64,000 bases of DNA from NCBI GenBank assembly GCA_039555135.1, contig CP114179.1, forward strand, positions 2,604,001-2,668,000. The letters are read 5' to 3'. A model generated the notes under the pieces. It saw only the letters and a program-made list of their open reading frames with translations. It searched no databases and was not told the DNA's origin. The position numbers and the translations under genes were made by a program. The stretch comes from Phycisphaeraceae bacterium D3-23. GTDB taxonomy: Bacteria; Planctomycetota; Phycisphaerae; Phycisphaerales; Phycisphaeraceae. This document shows positions 26,376-34,490 of the stretch, in pieces. Numbering within the stretch: the stretch's first letter is position 1; each line of letters starts with the position of its first letter.

Positions 26376-27173
26376 CTACCGCCGGGGCCGATCACCTTCG
26401 GGCGGGCCGTCGGGGCCGGGCGGCCCGCCGCGTCCGGGGCCGCGCCCGCCGCGGGGGTCGCGGTCGACAAGGCTGGCGGTGCGTTCGTCGATGTGCTGCT
26501 GTTTTTCTTCCTCGGCCTGGACGAGCTGTTCTTCCAATTCGCTGAGGCGGTCGCGCAGCTCCTGGATCTCCAGCCGGCGGATCGCCATGCGGATATCGAA
26601 CATGGCCTCGACCTTCTCGCGGATCTGTTGGGTGAGGTCTGCGATCGCCGCCTGGTCGTCTTCGCGCTGTGCCTCGCGGAGGGCGCGGATCAGCGGGACC
26701 GAGTCGCGCATGACCTGGATGCTCTGGACGTGCAGCTCGAATCGGGCCGGGTCGTCCGCGTGCATCTCGATCAATTCGTGGACGCGCGGAAACTCCTCGG
26801 TGATCTTGCGGATCGTCAGCTCGGGGTTGTCCGCGCGGGTGGTGCGTAGTTCCTCGGCCAGTTCGGGCTTGACCCGGTCGATGATCTCGATGGCGTGGTC
26901 GAGCTGGTCCTCGGTGAGCCGCCAACGGCGTCCGCCCCGGTCCCCGCGCTCGCCCCGCCCACGGTCGCCGCGGTCTGCTTGGTCGTCGGGGCCGCGATCA
27001 CCGCGGTCGCCGCGTGGTCCGTCGCCGGGGCCACGGTCGCCGCGTCGGTCGCCGTCGGGCGGGGCGTCGCCCTGGCGGGGCGGGTCGGCGCGGTCGCCGT
27101 GGTCCGGCTGCGCGATCGCGGCGGGGCCGGCAAGCAGCGCGGTCAGCATCAGGATCGTGGGCAGTCGTTTCAA
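26376..27173 (-). CDS. Secreted Arg/Asp/Gly-rich protein with helical CpxP/Spy-like core
   Basis: 265 residues from a TTG (GGAG 7 nt upstream). Signal peptide KRLPTILMLTALLAGPAAIAQ, then an extreme low-complexity stretch of GDRG/GPDD-type repeats (residues about 25-75), then a long helical segment RWRLTEDQLDHAIEIIDRVKPELAEELR...LEIQELRDRLSELEEQLVQAEEEKQQHIDERTASLVDRDP and a Pro/Gly/Arg tail. The helical core with LTEDQ start resembles Spy/CpxP-type periplasmic sensors, but the LTxxQ motifs are incomplete. It is last in a sigma / anti-sigma-like operon, suggesting a periplasmic stress role. Confidence 0.7.
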   Translation of the reverse strand: MKRLPTILMLTALLAGPAAIAQPDHGDRADPPRQGDAPPDGDRRGDRGPGDGPRGDRGDRGPDDQADRGDRGRGERGDRGGRRWRLTEDQLDHAIEIIDRVKPELAEELRTTRADNPELTIRKITEEFPRVHELIEMHADDPARFELHVQSIQVMRDSVPLIRALREAQREDDQAAIADLTQQIREKVEAMFDIRMAIRRLEIQELRDRLSELEEQLVQAEEEKQQHIDERTASLVDRDPRGGRGPGRGGPPGPDGPPEGDRPRR

Positions 27174-27252
27174 GGGTCGGCTCCGGGTGAATCCGGTGGG
27201 TGTACCAGACGCTTCGCGGTTTCGGCGTCGGCGTGGGGGCGTGTGTCGTGGA

Positions 27253-27831
27253 CTAGAACAGCATGGCGATGGACTCGTCGTCGGGCGCAAGCTCTTGCCA
27301 GAGTTCGCGTTGGAAGTCGTCGTCCCCGCCCCAGATCGGCTCGTCGCTGACGTTGAGGATGCGGTCTTGCAGGGTGTCGATCTCGGTGTCGAGTTCGGTA
27401 TCCGTTTCGAGTGATGCGAGGGATTCCTCGGCCGCGACGATTTCGGCGGCGTCCGGGTCGACCGCGATCGTATCGGTGTTTGTTGCCGGGCCCATCGTGA
27501 AGTAGAACACGAGCCCGGTGGCCAGGACGATCGCGGCGGCGGCGGCGTACCCGCCCCACGCGCGGCGCGGGCCGATCGTCGCGAGGACGCTGGGGGCGTC
27601 GTGCTCGGCGCCAGCCGTGTCGAGGTCGAGCTTCGCGAGGATGCGCGTTTCTAGACCGGCGGGTGCTTCGTGTGGCGCGAGCGCTTCGTCGAGCAGCGTG
27701 TTCATCGCCGGGTCGGTCAGCGCGAGGATCCGGCCCTGCAGGTCGGCGGGCACATCGCCGGCGTCGAGCGCCTGGTCGAGCAGCGCGTCGAGTTGCGGGT
27801 CGGTATCGGGTGGGGGGGGAGTGGGGTTCAT
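27253..27831 (-). CDS. Anti-sigma-factor-like single-pass membrane protein
   Basis: 192 residues. The cytoplasmic N-terminus (PQLDALLDQALDAGDVPADLQGRILALTDPAMNTLLDEALAPHEAPAGLETRILAKLDLD) holds two copies of an L-x-x-L-L-D-x-A-L / ILA-L repeat; one TM helix follows (GGYAAAAAIVLATGLVFYFTM), then an acidic exterior. No HxxxCxxC zinc motif is present, so it is not a ZAS-type anti-sigma factor. The call rests on position: it starts 62 nt after the ECF sigma gene and has the usual topology. No good ribosome-binding site at ATG 27831, so coupling to the upstream gene is possible. Confidence 0.7.
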   Translation of the reverse strand: MNPTPPPPDTDPQLDALLDQALDAGDVPADLQGRILALTDPAMNTLLDEALAPHEAPAGLETRILAKLDLDTAGAEHDAPSVLATIGPRRAWGGYAAAAAIVLATGLVFYFTMGPATNTDTIAVDPDAAEIVAAEESLASLETDTELDTEIDTLQDRILNVSDEPIWGGDDDFQRELWQELAPDDESIAMLF

Positions 27832-27892
27832 GGCTTGGGTGGGGTTTGGGGGTTCAAGGCACCGGGCCGCTGAAGCGGCCTCGGCCAAGGGA

Positions 27893-28576
27893 TCAGGCGG
27901 TGCGGGTTTGGGGGGTGGTGTTGGTTTCGTGGTTCATGGGCGCGGGGTTCAGGATCTTTTTCAGCTTGCCCAGCGCGCGGTGGCCCCGGGCGAGGACGGT
28001 GCCCAGGGGCTGGTCCAGCGACTCGGCGATCTGTGCGAAGCTCAGCCCGGCTGTGTGCCGGAGGTGGAGGACTTCCTGGTCCTGCTCGGGGAGGGTGGCG
28101 ATCGCGGCGCGGAGCCGATCGACCTGCTCGCTGTGGTCGCAGGCGTCGAATGGTCCGGCGGGTGCCGAGGGTGCGCCTGAGATGACCTGCTGCTCGGCGG
28201 CCGCCCATCCGCTGGGTGCCGACTGACCGCCGCCCGCGCTGGCCGCGGGGCTCATATCCATCGGCCGGGCTTGTCGCCCGCGCCGTCGCATCTCGTCTCG
28301 GAGGTTATTCATCGCGATCCTGAACAGCCAGGGCTCAAACCGCCCCTGCTCCTGGTACCCGCCCGACTGGCCGGGCTTATTCGTCAGCTTCTGGACGATC
28401 TTGACGAACGTATCCTGTGTCAATTCTTCCGCTAAATCCCTGTCTTTACATTGCTTAAACAACAATCCAAACACCCGTCGGCTGTAGGATTCGACCAGCA
28501 CCGCCCACGCCTCGCCGTTACCATCCGCGGCGGCGGCCAGGGTCCGATTCAGCGGGCTATCGGGCGGTTGGGCCAT
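27893..28576 (-). CDS. ECF-type RNA polymerase sigma factor
   Basis: 227 residues. Region 2: WAVLVESYSRRVFGLLFKQCKDRDLAEELTQDTFVKIVQ...GRFEPWLFRIAMNNLRDEMRRR; region 4: LRAAIATLPEQDQEVLHLRHTAGLSFAQIAESLDQPLGTVLARGHRALGKLKKIL. A long linker (about residues 101-150, Ala/Gly/Ser/Pro-rich) separates them. It should direct polymerase to its own promoter and a stress regulon, held by the membrane protein encoded next. It is divergent from the phosphoesterase at 28716; the intervening 140 nt would hold both promoters. Confidence 0.9.
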   Translation of the reverse strand: MAQPPDSPLNRTLAAAADGNGEAWAVLVESYSRRVFGLLFKQCKDRDLAEELTQDTFVKIVQKLTNKPGQSGGYQEQGRFEPWLFRIAMNNLRDEMRRRGRQARPMDMSPAASAGGGQSAPSGWAAAEQQVISGAPSAPAGPFDACDHSEQVDRLRAAIATLPEQDQEVLHLRHTAGLSFAQIAESLDQPLGTVLARGHRALGKLKKILNPAPMNHETNTTPQTRTA

Positions 28577-28715
28577 ATCACTTCCGGTCCACTAGGGTAA
28601 CGCCCATCGCGGCATCACTATTGCCGGCCGCGCGGGGCGATGAACACGATTCAAGGCACGCCAACACCCCTTCATCGGTTGGCAGCCCGCCCCGACTTCC
28701 AGCATACTGCATTGT

Positions 28716-29612
28716 ATGCCCACCCAGCCCTTCACCCTCCCCGGCAGCGACCTCGACCTGGCCGACCCCGCCGTCGTTGCCGGCCTGCTCCGCCAGGCCG
28801 CCCTGGCCAACCGGGCCGACCCCGCCCGCCGGGGCTGCTGCGCCTATGTCGACGCGCCGAACCACCTCCTGATGACCGGCGACCTCCACGACAACACTCG
28901 CGGGCTCATGCAGGCGGTCAAACTCGCCAAGCTCACAAAATCCAAGTCCCAGCGCATCGTCCTCCACGAGATCGTCCACGGCCCGTCGCGCGTCAACAGC
29001 ATGGACCTCTCCATCCGCACCCTCGCCCGGGCGTGCAGCGTCAAGCTCGCCTACCCCGAGCAGGTCTACATGATGCTCTCCAACCACGAGCTCGCGCAGC
29101 GCCGGCAGGAGCACGTCTTCAAGGACGGCGGCAGCGACATCGACGCGTTCAACGACGGGCTCGACCACCTCTACGCCGACGAGGCGGGCGACGTCCACGC
29201 CGCGTTCGATGCGTACGTCGACTCGCTCCTGCTCGCGGTCCGCTGCGGCAACGGCGTGATGTGTGCGCACTCCCTGCCCAGCCCGCGGAAGATCGACGTG
29301 TTCGACCCGGGCGTGCTCGACCGTGAGCTGACGGAAGAGGACTACGCGGCCGAGGGCTCGGCGCACCTGATGGTGTGGGGCCGGCACCAGACGCTGAAGG
29401 TCGCGACGGAGCTGGCCGACACGTGGGGCGTCGAGACGTTTTTGCTGGGCCATCAGCCGGCCGACATGGGCTGGGAAGAGATGGCGCACAACGGGCTGAT
29501 CCTGGCGAGCGACCACGAACACGCCTGCGCTCTGCCGCTGGACCTCGAAGAGCAGCTCGACCGCGATGAGCTGACGCAGTACATCGTGCCGCTGGGCGCG
29601 GTGCGGGTGTAG
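28716..29612 (+). CDS. Calcineurin-like metallophosphoesterase
   Basis: 298 residues. Motifs: LLMTGDLHDNTRGL (GDxHD, metal ligands), MMLSNHELAQ (GNHE-like, with Ser for Gly), GVMCAHSLPSP and TFLLGHQPADMG (GH). The first motif D-x-H of PPP enzymes is partly altered (AYVDAPNHLLMTGD). It belongs with the serine/threonine phosphatase-like metallophosphoesterases; the substrate cannot be told. No signal peptide, so cytosolic. An Arg/Lys-rich RQEHVFKDGGSDIDAFNDG insertion follows NHEL. Confidence 0.82.
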   Translation: MPTQPFTLPGSDLDLADPAVVAGLLRQAALANRADPARRGCCAYVDAPNHLLMTGDLHDNTRGLMQAVKLAKLTKSKSQRIVLHEIVHGPSRVNSMDLSIRTLARACSVKLAYPEQVYMMLSNHELAQRRQEHVFKDGGSDIDAFNDGLDHLYADEAGDVHAAFDAYVDSLLLAVRCGNGVMCAHSLPSPRKIDVFDPGVLDRELTEEDYAAEGSAHLMVWGRHQTLKVATELADTWGVETFLLGHQPADMGWEEMAHNGLILASDHEHACALPLDLEEQLDRDELTQYIVPLGAVRV

Positions 29613-29617
29613 GGTTT

Positions 29618-29729
29618 GGGTGCCACACAACTGGCCTGCTCGGAGGGCTGCTGTGTGCAGCGCCACATTGAACTCCTTTGTCAGTACGCACACAGCAGGC
29701 CTGCGGACAGGCCAGCGGTGTGGCACCCA
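29618..29729. repeat. GGGTGCCACA inverted repeat, family A copy 4
   Basis: 112-bp member: GGGTGCCACACAACTGGCC...GGGCTGCTGTGTG and CACACAGCAGGCCTGCGGAC...GCCAGCGGTGTGGCACCC. It abuts a family C arm at its right edge, so two families are nested here. Confidence 0.85.
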
Positions 29730-29757
29730 CGCGCCGCCCGTTGGACGGCGGCTAAAC
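29729..29757. repeat. Family C single arm
   Basis: ACGCGCCGCCCGTTGGACGG then CGGCTAAAC; reverse orientation, directly joined to family A copy 4. Confidence 0.65.
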
Positions 29758-29797
29758 TATGATGATCGCAACCTTTTCAAACCCCAAGGAGCTTCCC

Positions 29798-30376
29798 ATG
29801 ACCCGCCTCATCGCCGCCGCCGCCCTGTGCTCGACCTTCGCCTTCGCCCCCGGCTGCTGCCACACCGGCAAGAAGCACGACGGCGACGCCATGCACGGCC
29901 AGAAAGAAAAAATCACCCACGCCATCTGCATCCTCAGCGCGACCGACGGCAACGCCGTCACCGGCTGGGTCAAGTTTGAACAGACCGCCCAGGGCACCCG
30001 CGTCACCGCCGAGGTCGCCGGGCTCACCCCCGGGCTCCACGGCTTCCACGTCCACCACCTCGGCGACATCTCCGCGCCCGACGGCACCGCCACCGCCGGC
30101 CACTACAACCCCCACGGCGTCGACCACGGCCTCCCCGGCGAGGGCGAAGGCCACGGCCACATGGAGGTCGGCGGACACGTCGGCGACCTGGGCAACCTCG
30201 ACGCCAATGCGCAAGGCCGAGCCACCTACGACGTTACCTACAAGGACCTCAAACTCCACTTTATCCTCGGCCGCAGCATCATCGTCCACCGCGACGAAGA
30301 CGACGGCGGACAACCCACCGGCAACGCCGGCCCACGCATCGCCCAAGGCGTCATCGGCATCGACGCCGCAGAGTAA
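29798..30376 (+). CDS. sodC: Cu-Zn superoxide dismutase, lipoprotein form
   Basis: 192 residues with AAGGAG 8 nt before ATG. A lipobox-like FAPGC (Cys20) suggests membrane anchoring on the outer side. Metal ligands are in place: GLHGFHVHHLGD (H84, H86), AGHYNPHGVDHG (H102, H106/H110), GGHVGDLGN (H127, D130), SIIVHRDEDD (H164), and the substrate-guiding Arg in GNAGPRIAQGVIG. Both Cys of the conserved intrasubunit disulfide are missing (DGTATAG replaces GCTSAG; RIAQG replaces RLACG). A His/Gly/Glu-rich loop (PGEGEGHGHMEVGGH) is expanded. It dismutates superoxide in the periplasm. Confidence 0.92.
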   Translation: MTRLIAAAALCSTFAFAPGCCHTGKKHDGDAMHGQKEKITHAICILSATDGNAVTGWVKFEQTAQGTRVTAEVAGLTPGLHGFHVHHLGDISAPDGTATAGHYNPHGVDHGLPGEGEGHGHMEVGGHVGDLGNLDANAQGRATYDVTYKDLKLHFILGRSIIVHRDEDDGGQPTGNAGPRIAQGVIGIDAAE

Positions 30377-30387
30377 GCACGCCCTCC

Positions 30388-30430
30388 GGGTGCCACACAA
30401 CGGCCCTGTCCGCAGGGCTGCGGTGTGCGA
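30388..30430. repeat. GGGTGCCACA solo arm, family A copy 5
   Basis: GGGTGCCACACAACGGCC + CTGTCCGCAGGGCTGCGG + TGTGCG. It corresponds to one arm of the full element (as in 29618) with no matching second arm. Confidence 0.7.
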
Positions 30431-30465
30431 ATCACAACAACAACACCGACTCAAAATACCCCATG

Positions 30466-30503
30466 CCCACGGCGTTGCGATAGCAATGCCGTGGGTTTTC
30501 TTT
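30466..30503 (+). terminator. Intrinsic terminator after sodC
   Basis: CCCACGGCGTTGC / CAATGCCGTGGG stem followed by TTTTCTTT. Confidence 0.8.
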
Positions 30504-30556
30504 ACAAATCAAGCAACGACAAACGCACACACGATTTCAATCGAAAACACAACGCG

Positions 30557-31444
30557 CTACTCCCCGCCTGATTCTGCCCCCGCAAACAAATCCAGAATGC
30601 TCTCGTACGGCACGCAGTTGTGAAACACCATCTGCAGGTTCTCCTGCCGGCCGTTCTCCGTGTTGTAGTACACGCTCGTCGTCGTCGTCACCATGCCGAC
30701 TACCTGCCCGCGGTCGTTGAGGATCGGCCCGCCCGACGAGCCCTTGGCGTAGTCGGCCGTGATCTGCATGCGGCGCGTGCCCGCGCCGCGTCGGCGGGGC
30801 TCCATGAAAAACCGCGAGACCTCGCCGGAGGTGTAGCAGTAGAACCGGCCGTCGGGATGCGTGATCGCGTGGACCCGCTCGCCGACGACCGCGTCGCGCG
30901 CGATCGGCAGCGCGGTGTAGGGGCCATGCTCGGGCGACAGGCGTACCAGCGCCACGTCGTCCTGCTCGTTCGACGCGAGCACCTCGACGATCGGTACGAC
31001 CCGGCCGTCGTGCGTCCGCGCGACCATCGTCAGGTTGTCCGTGTTCTTGACGACGTGGTGGTTCGTCACCGCCAGGCCGTCCTCGCTGATGATGAAGCCC
31101 GACGCGCAATTCGCGTGGTAGTTGTCGCAGCTGCCACAGAGGTAAAGCCCCGCCACGACCAGCACGCCGTCGGCCGCACGCTCGTAGACACCCTCGCCGT
31201 CGTCGTCCTGCTCGACCAACACACCCTCGGCCGGGGCGTCGAGCGCCGCCGTCCGACGACGCAGCTGCGTCTGCAACTCGGCGTTGTCCGTCGAGGCCTC
31301 GGCCTCAATCAACACGGTCGCTTCACGCTCGATGCCGCTGACGATCGAGCGGTCGTCGATGTAGTCCTCGCCGCCCGCCGCGTCGTTCAACGGGACCAGC
31401 GCGAACGCGAGCAGGGCGGTCATCGGCAACAGTCGTTTCAGCAT
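30557..31444 (-). CDS. Secreted trypsin-like serine protease
   Basis: 295 residues: signal peptide LKRLLPMTALLAFALVPLNDAAGG, a helical spacer (residues 35-70), then a chymotrypsin-fold domain. Triad visible as TNHHVV (H130), EQDDVALVRL (D163) and KGSSGGPIL (S237, oxyanion GSSG). It is of the trypsin_2/DegP-protease type but has no PDZ domain, so it is not a full HtrA. Upstream of the fold is CGSCDNYHANC (C103, C106, C113), an unusual Cys-rich knot. The convergent neighbour is sodC. It probably acts in the periplasm; the substrate is unknown. Confidence 0.88.
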   Translation of the reverse strand: MLKRLLPMTALLAFALVPLNDAAGGEDYIDDRSIVSGIEREATVLIEAEASTDNAELQTQLRRRTAALDAPAEGVLVEQDDDGEGVYERAADGVLVVAGLYLCGSCDNYHANCASGFIISEDGLAVTNHHVVKNTDNLTMVARTHDGRVVPIVEVLASNEQDDVALVRLSPEHGPYTALPIARDAVVGERVHAITHPDGRFYCYTSGEVSRFFMEPRRRGAGTRRMQITADYAKGSSGGPILNDRGQVVGMVTTTTSVYYNTENGRQENLQMVFHNCVPYESILDLFAGAESGGE

Positions 31445-31509
31445 CGTAGGCCTCGTGGGGTGCGGGCTGTTTTTACGCCGACGGCCGTGTCCGTGTTCAT
31501 CCCAACGCC

Positions 31510-31539
31510 GTTTAGCCCTCGCTCCCACGGGCGGCGCGT
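31510..31539. repeat. Family C partial copy
   Basis: GTTTAGCCCTCGCTCCCACG + GGCGGCGCGT: the left arm and inner hairpin only, diverged. It lies between the divergently placed protease and the trxB 3' end. Confidence 0.6.
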
Positions 31540-31617
31540 CGGGTCTGGGGCCCTGCGCGTCATCCTTCCGGCGACAGCGAACGGCGGGTCGTAAACCGTA
31601 AGGCAAAAACCGTATCC

Positions 31618-32643
31618 CTACTCCTGTTCCGCCAGCCAGCGCTCCGCGTCGATCGCGGCCTTGCAGCCCATGCCCGCGGCCGTGACCGCCTGGCGGTACA
31701 CGTGGTCGGACACATCGCCCGCCGCGAACACACCCTCGATCTCGGTCGTCGAGCGGTACGGGTCTTTCAAGAGCAGGTAGCCCGCGTCATCCAGCGGGAG
31801 CTGGCCATCGAGAAACTTCGTGATCGGTGTGTGCCCGATCGCGAGGAACAACCCGCCCAACTCCATCTCGCTCTCCTCGTCCGTCTGGTTCTGGATGAGC
31901 TTGACGCCCGTGATTTTCTTGTCGCCGAGCACCTCGGTGACCTCGGTGTTCCAGTGGATCTCGATCTTCGGGTTGTCCTTGGCGCGCTGGGCCATGATCT
32001 TGCTTGCCCGCATCTCGTCGCGGCGGACAAACATGTGGACCTTGCTCGCGAACTTGGTCAGGTAGGTCGCCTCTTCGACCGCGCTGTCGCCCGCGCCCAC
32101 GACGCCGAGTTCCTGGTCGCGGAACATCGGCAATGCGCCGTCGCACACCGCGCAGGCGCTCACGCCGCCGCCGCTGGTCGCGAGCTTCTGCTCGTTCTCC
32201 TGGTTGAGCCAATTCGCCTTCGCGCCGGTCGCGATGATGACCGACTGGGCCAACACCTCGTACCCGCCATCGCCCTTCACATGGAAAGGGCGCTTGGACA
32301 GATCGACGCTCTCGACGTCCTGAAAGATCGAAAACAGCTTGCCGCTGATGTCTTTGCCGTTGACAGGCCCCTCGTCCGTCACGACGCGCGTATCAAAGCG
32401 CGCAGCCTGCTCAAAAAATTTCTGCATCATGTCCGGCCCGGTCACGCCGTCGGGAAACCCGGGGTAGTTCTCGACCTCCGTCGTGAGCATCAGCTGCCCG
32501 CCGGCCAGCAGCGAGCCCGCAGAACGCCCGGCAAACACGAGGGGGTTGAGCTGTGCACGGGCGGCGTAGATCGCGGCCGTCCACCCTGCGGGGCCCGAGC
32601 CGATGATGACGGTTTGTTCGATAGGGAGGTCGGTTTGATTCAT
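31618..32643 (-). CDS. trxB: Thioredoxin-disulfide reductase
   Basis: 341 residues. FAD-binding [27 protein letters not shown] (GxGxxG, residues 15-20), the redox pair CAVCDG (C164, C167), the NADPH-binding [33 protein letters not shown], and the final [34 protein letters not shown]. This is the canonical low-Mr thioredoxin reductase layout. It regenerates reduced thioredoxin from NADPH in the cytosol. No thioredoxin gene is adjacent. It is downstream of nothing co-directional within 120 nt, so probably transcribed alone. Confidence 0.96.
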   Translation of the reverse strand: MNQTDLPIEQTVIIGSGPAGWTAAIYAARAQLNPLVFAGRSAGSLLAGGQLMLTTEVENYPGFPDGVTGPDMMQKFFEQAARFDTRVVTDEGPVNGKDISGKLFSIFQDVESVDLSKRPFHVKGDGGYEVLAQSVIIATGAKANWLNQENEQKLATSGGGVSACAVCDGALPMFRDQELGVVGAGDSAVEEATYLTKFASKVHMFVRRDEMRASKIMAQRAKDNPKIEIHWNTEVTEVLGDKKITGVKLIQNQTDEESEMELGGLFLAIGHTPITKFLDGQLPLDDAGYLLLKDPYRSTTEIEGVFAAGDVSDHVYRQAVTAAGMGCKAAIDAERWLAEQE

Positions 32644-32661
32644 GGCGGGATTGTAGCGGGG

Positions 32662-32765
32662 CGGGGGTTGGGAGTTGGGGTGTGTATCAAAACAACGCGC
32701 AGCCGCGCGACACTATTCCGCCTGCCCCCTCAACCCCAATCCCCAACTCCCAATTCCCAACCCCT
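32662..32765. repeat. GTTGGGAGTTGGGG inverted repeat
   Basis: GGGGGTTGGGAGTTGGGG left arm pairs with CCCCAACTCCC and AATTCCCAACCCC; the centre contains AACGCGCAGCCGCGCGACAC. It lies between the trxB start and the stop of the prepilin-like gene, whose TAG it touches. Confidence 0.7.
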
Positions 32766-33570
32766 ACCACGCCGTCCACGTCGCCAACCCGTATCGCGTG
32801 CCCGGGCCGTCGGAGGTGTCCACGTTGACCACGGGCGCGTCGCCGATCGTCAACCATATCGTCTCGCCGTCGGGCGGCGCGAGCGGGGCCGCGTGGCCAT
32901 CGAGGTATGCGAGGTTTGCCCGGTCCGCATGGCGGAAGTGTCCCGCGCCCGTCACGCGCCCGGGCCGACGGTACGACACGCTGTGCGGCTCGTAGAACTG
33001 CGCGGCGTTGAAGTCTTGGTGTACCGCGTCCGCAAACGCGAACACACCGCTGGGGGCTTCCACCGCCTCCAGCCGCACGCCTTCACGACCCAGCGGGAAG
33101 GGCCAGGCCAGCCCGCCGTTGTACCCATAGTGCGCCGAGCCTTCCGCGAACTTGGGCACAAACCCCGCGTCGCCGCGCGGGAACGCCGGGCACGCCAGCG
33201 CCCCCGCGATGTCGTCGCCCAGGTAGTCCGCCAACGGCCCGCGCGCCTTGTCGAGCGGCCGATGCTCGCCCGTGCCCGGCCCACCCGTCTCATGGCCAAA
33301 CCACCACTGCACGCCGCCGGCCTCCTGCACGCCGAACGGCATCAGCGGACCGCCGTGCTCCGTCGCGTAGTTCAAGAGCGCCGCAGCGGTCTGGCGCTCG
33401 TTGCTCAGACACACCGACGCCCGCGCCGAGCGGCGCGATGCGCTCAGCGCCGGCAGCAGCACCGCGATCAGCAGCGCCACGATCGACACGACCACCAACA
33501 GCTCGATGAGCGTGAACGCATGAACCGGATGTGACGTGCCGCGTGTGATCGCGTGCTCCTTGGGTGCCAC
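32764..33570 (-). CDS. Prepilin-type N-terminal cleavage/methylation protein with H-X9-DG tail
   Basis: About 268 residues. HAFTLIELLVVVSIVALLIAVLLPALSASRRSARA is a textbook type IV prepilin/pseudopilin signal with the Glu at +5. The C-terminal GHFRHADRANLAYLDGHA is the H-X9-DG motif typical of the very numerous planctomycete pseudopilin-like family. The start is unusual: the first canonical codon is GTG 33570, which lies in a family A repeat. A perfect AAGGAG instead sits 6 nt before an ATC at 33549, and no ATG/GTG/TTG follows before FTLIE. It is exported and cleaved by prepilin peptidase; function unknown. Confidence 0.82.
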   Translation of the reverse strand: MAPKEHAITRGTSHPVHAFTLIELLVVVSIVALLIAVLLPALSASRRSARASVCLSNERQTAAALLNYATEHGGPLMPFGVQEAGGVQWWFGHETGGPGTGEHRPLDKARGPLADYLGDDIAGALACPAFPRGDAGFVPKFAEGSAHYGYNGGLAWPFPLGREGVRLEAVEAPSGVFAFADAVHQDFNAAQFYEPHSVSYRRPGRVTGAGHFRHADRANLAYLDGHAAPLAPPDGETIWLTIGDAPVVNVDTSDGPGTRYGLATWTAW

Positions 33571-33655
33571 AACACTGCCCGGTCCGCCGGGCTGCTGTGT
33601 GCGGCTTCGCAAAATCGGTCGATGAATCTCACAACGCAGGACTGCGGACAGGCCG
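33562..33655. repeat. GGGTGCCACA repeat, family A copy 6 (degenerate)
   Basis: Left arm GGGTGCCACAACACTGCCC...GGGCTGCTGTGTGCGG is good; the right arm CACAACGCAGGACTGCGGAC + AGGCCGGGTCC has decayed. It abuts the prepilin-like gene start. Confidence 0.65.
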
Positions 33656-33671
33656 GGTCCTATCTGAAAAT

Positions 33672-33731
33672 GGTGGCACGGCCGTCTCGGTCGTGGTTTG
33701 CGACGCATCACCGGGGGACGCCCGTGCCACC
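33672..33731. repeat. GGTGGCACGG inverted repeat
   Basis: GGTGGCACGGCCGTC pairs with GACGCCCGTGCCACC around a 30-nt centre. It lies directly beside family A copy 6, downstream of the PEP-CTERM gene. Confidence 0.65.
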
Positions 33732-33778
33732 TGCCCTTCAGACAAAACCTCGTGGTGCGGCGCCCGACATACCGGGAG

Positions 33779-34387
33779 CTACCCGCGCGTTCGCCGCCGC
33801 CGCCCCACCCACCACACGCCGCCGACCAGCAGCGCCGCCGTCCCGGGCTCGGGCACCGCCAGCGGCGCTGCCGCGCTGCCGTACCGGAACCCCACCGCCG
33901 AGCCGTCCGCCACCGCGACATCCGACGCCCCGATATCGGGCACCGTCCAGCCGGTGGGCGTGTTCGCGGTCGTCGTGCCCGACCAGAAGTGCCAGTAGTC
34001 CTCGCCGCCGGCGTAGCCCAGGTCGCTGCTTGTGCCGTAGCCGAAGCCGTCGAAGAAGCTGCCAAACGCGAACGTCTTGAAGACGACGTCGAGCGCTGCG
34101 AAATCGCCGAAGTCGCTGGGCGGTACAAACGACGCGTCGCTGCCGTCGAGCGCCCGCCCGCCGGTGGCGTCGGCGACGAAGAGCACGAGGTCTTCGCCGC
34201 TCCACTGCGCCGCCGCCGCGTCGAACGTCACGCCGAAGCTGACGTGCGCATCATCGCTAAAGTGCACCACCAGCTCGGCGTAGTCGCCGCCACTGCCCGT
34301 CGATAGATCGACATCCGCCGCACCGGCAGTCATCGACAGACCCACCGCGACAGCCGCCACGCCACAACGCAATCCAATACACAACAT
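33779..34387 (-). CDS. PEP-CTERM protein controlled by a cobalamin riboswitch
   Basis: 202 residues, ATG with GGAG 9 nt upstream. Signal peptide IGLRCGVAAVAVGLSMTAGAA, a beta-rich middle, and a C-terminal VPEPGTAALLVGGVWWVGRRRRTRG sorting tag (VPEPG 178-182, TM, basic end) recognised by exosortase. The segment YWHFWSGTTT...GWTVPDIGASDVAVADGSAVGFRYG (131-170) resembles, as I recall it, the YW-x-Y-W/DG-x-x-x-x-W-x-Y module of exported proteins encoded with cobalamin transport genes (DUF4430/intrinsic-factor-C-terminal-like). A full cobalamin riboswitch lies 104 nt upstream, so a role in B12 capture at the cell surface is a reasonable inference. No transporter is adjacent. Confidence 0.8.
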   Translation of the reverse strand: MLCIGLRCGVAAVAVGLSMTAGAADVDLSTGSGGDYAELVVHFSDDAHVSFGVTFDAAAAQWSGEDLVLFVADATGGRALDGSDASFVPPSDFGDFAALDVVFKTFAFGSFFDGFGYGTSSDLGYAGGEDYWHFWSGTTTANTPTGWTVPDIGASDVAVADGSAVGFRYGSAAAPLAVPEPGTAALLVGGVWWVGRRRRTRG

Positions 34388-34490
34388 GACAAAACACTCC
34401 CGGCCCCAAACGCGGGGGCCATACGGATAACGCCCGGCCTGCTCGGCCCGACGCAAACACCCCACGCCCGGAACATCCGGGACACAGGCA

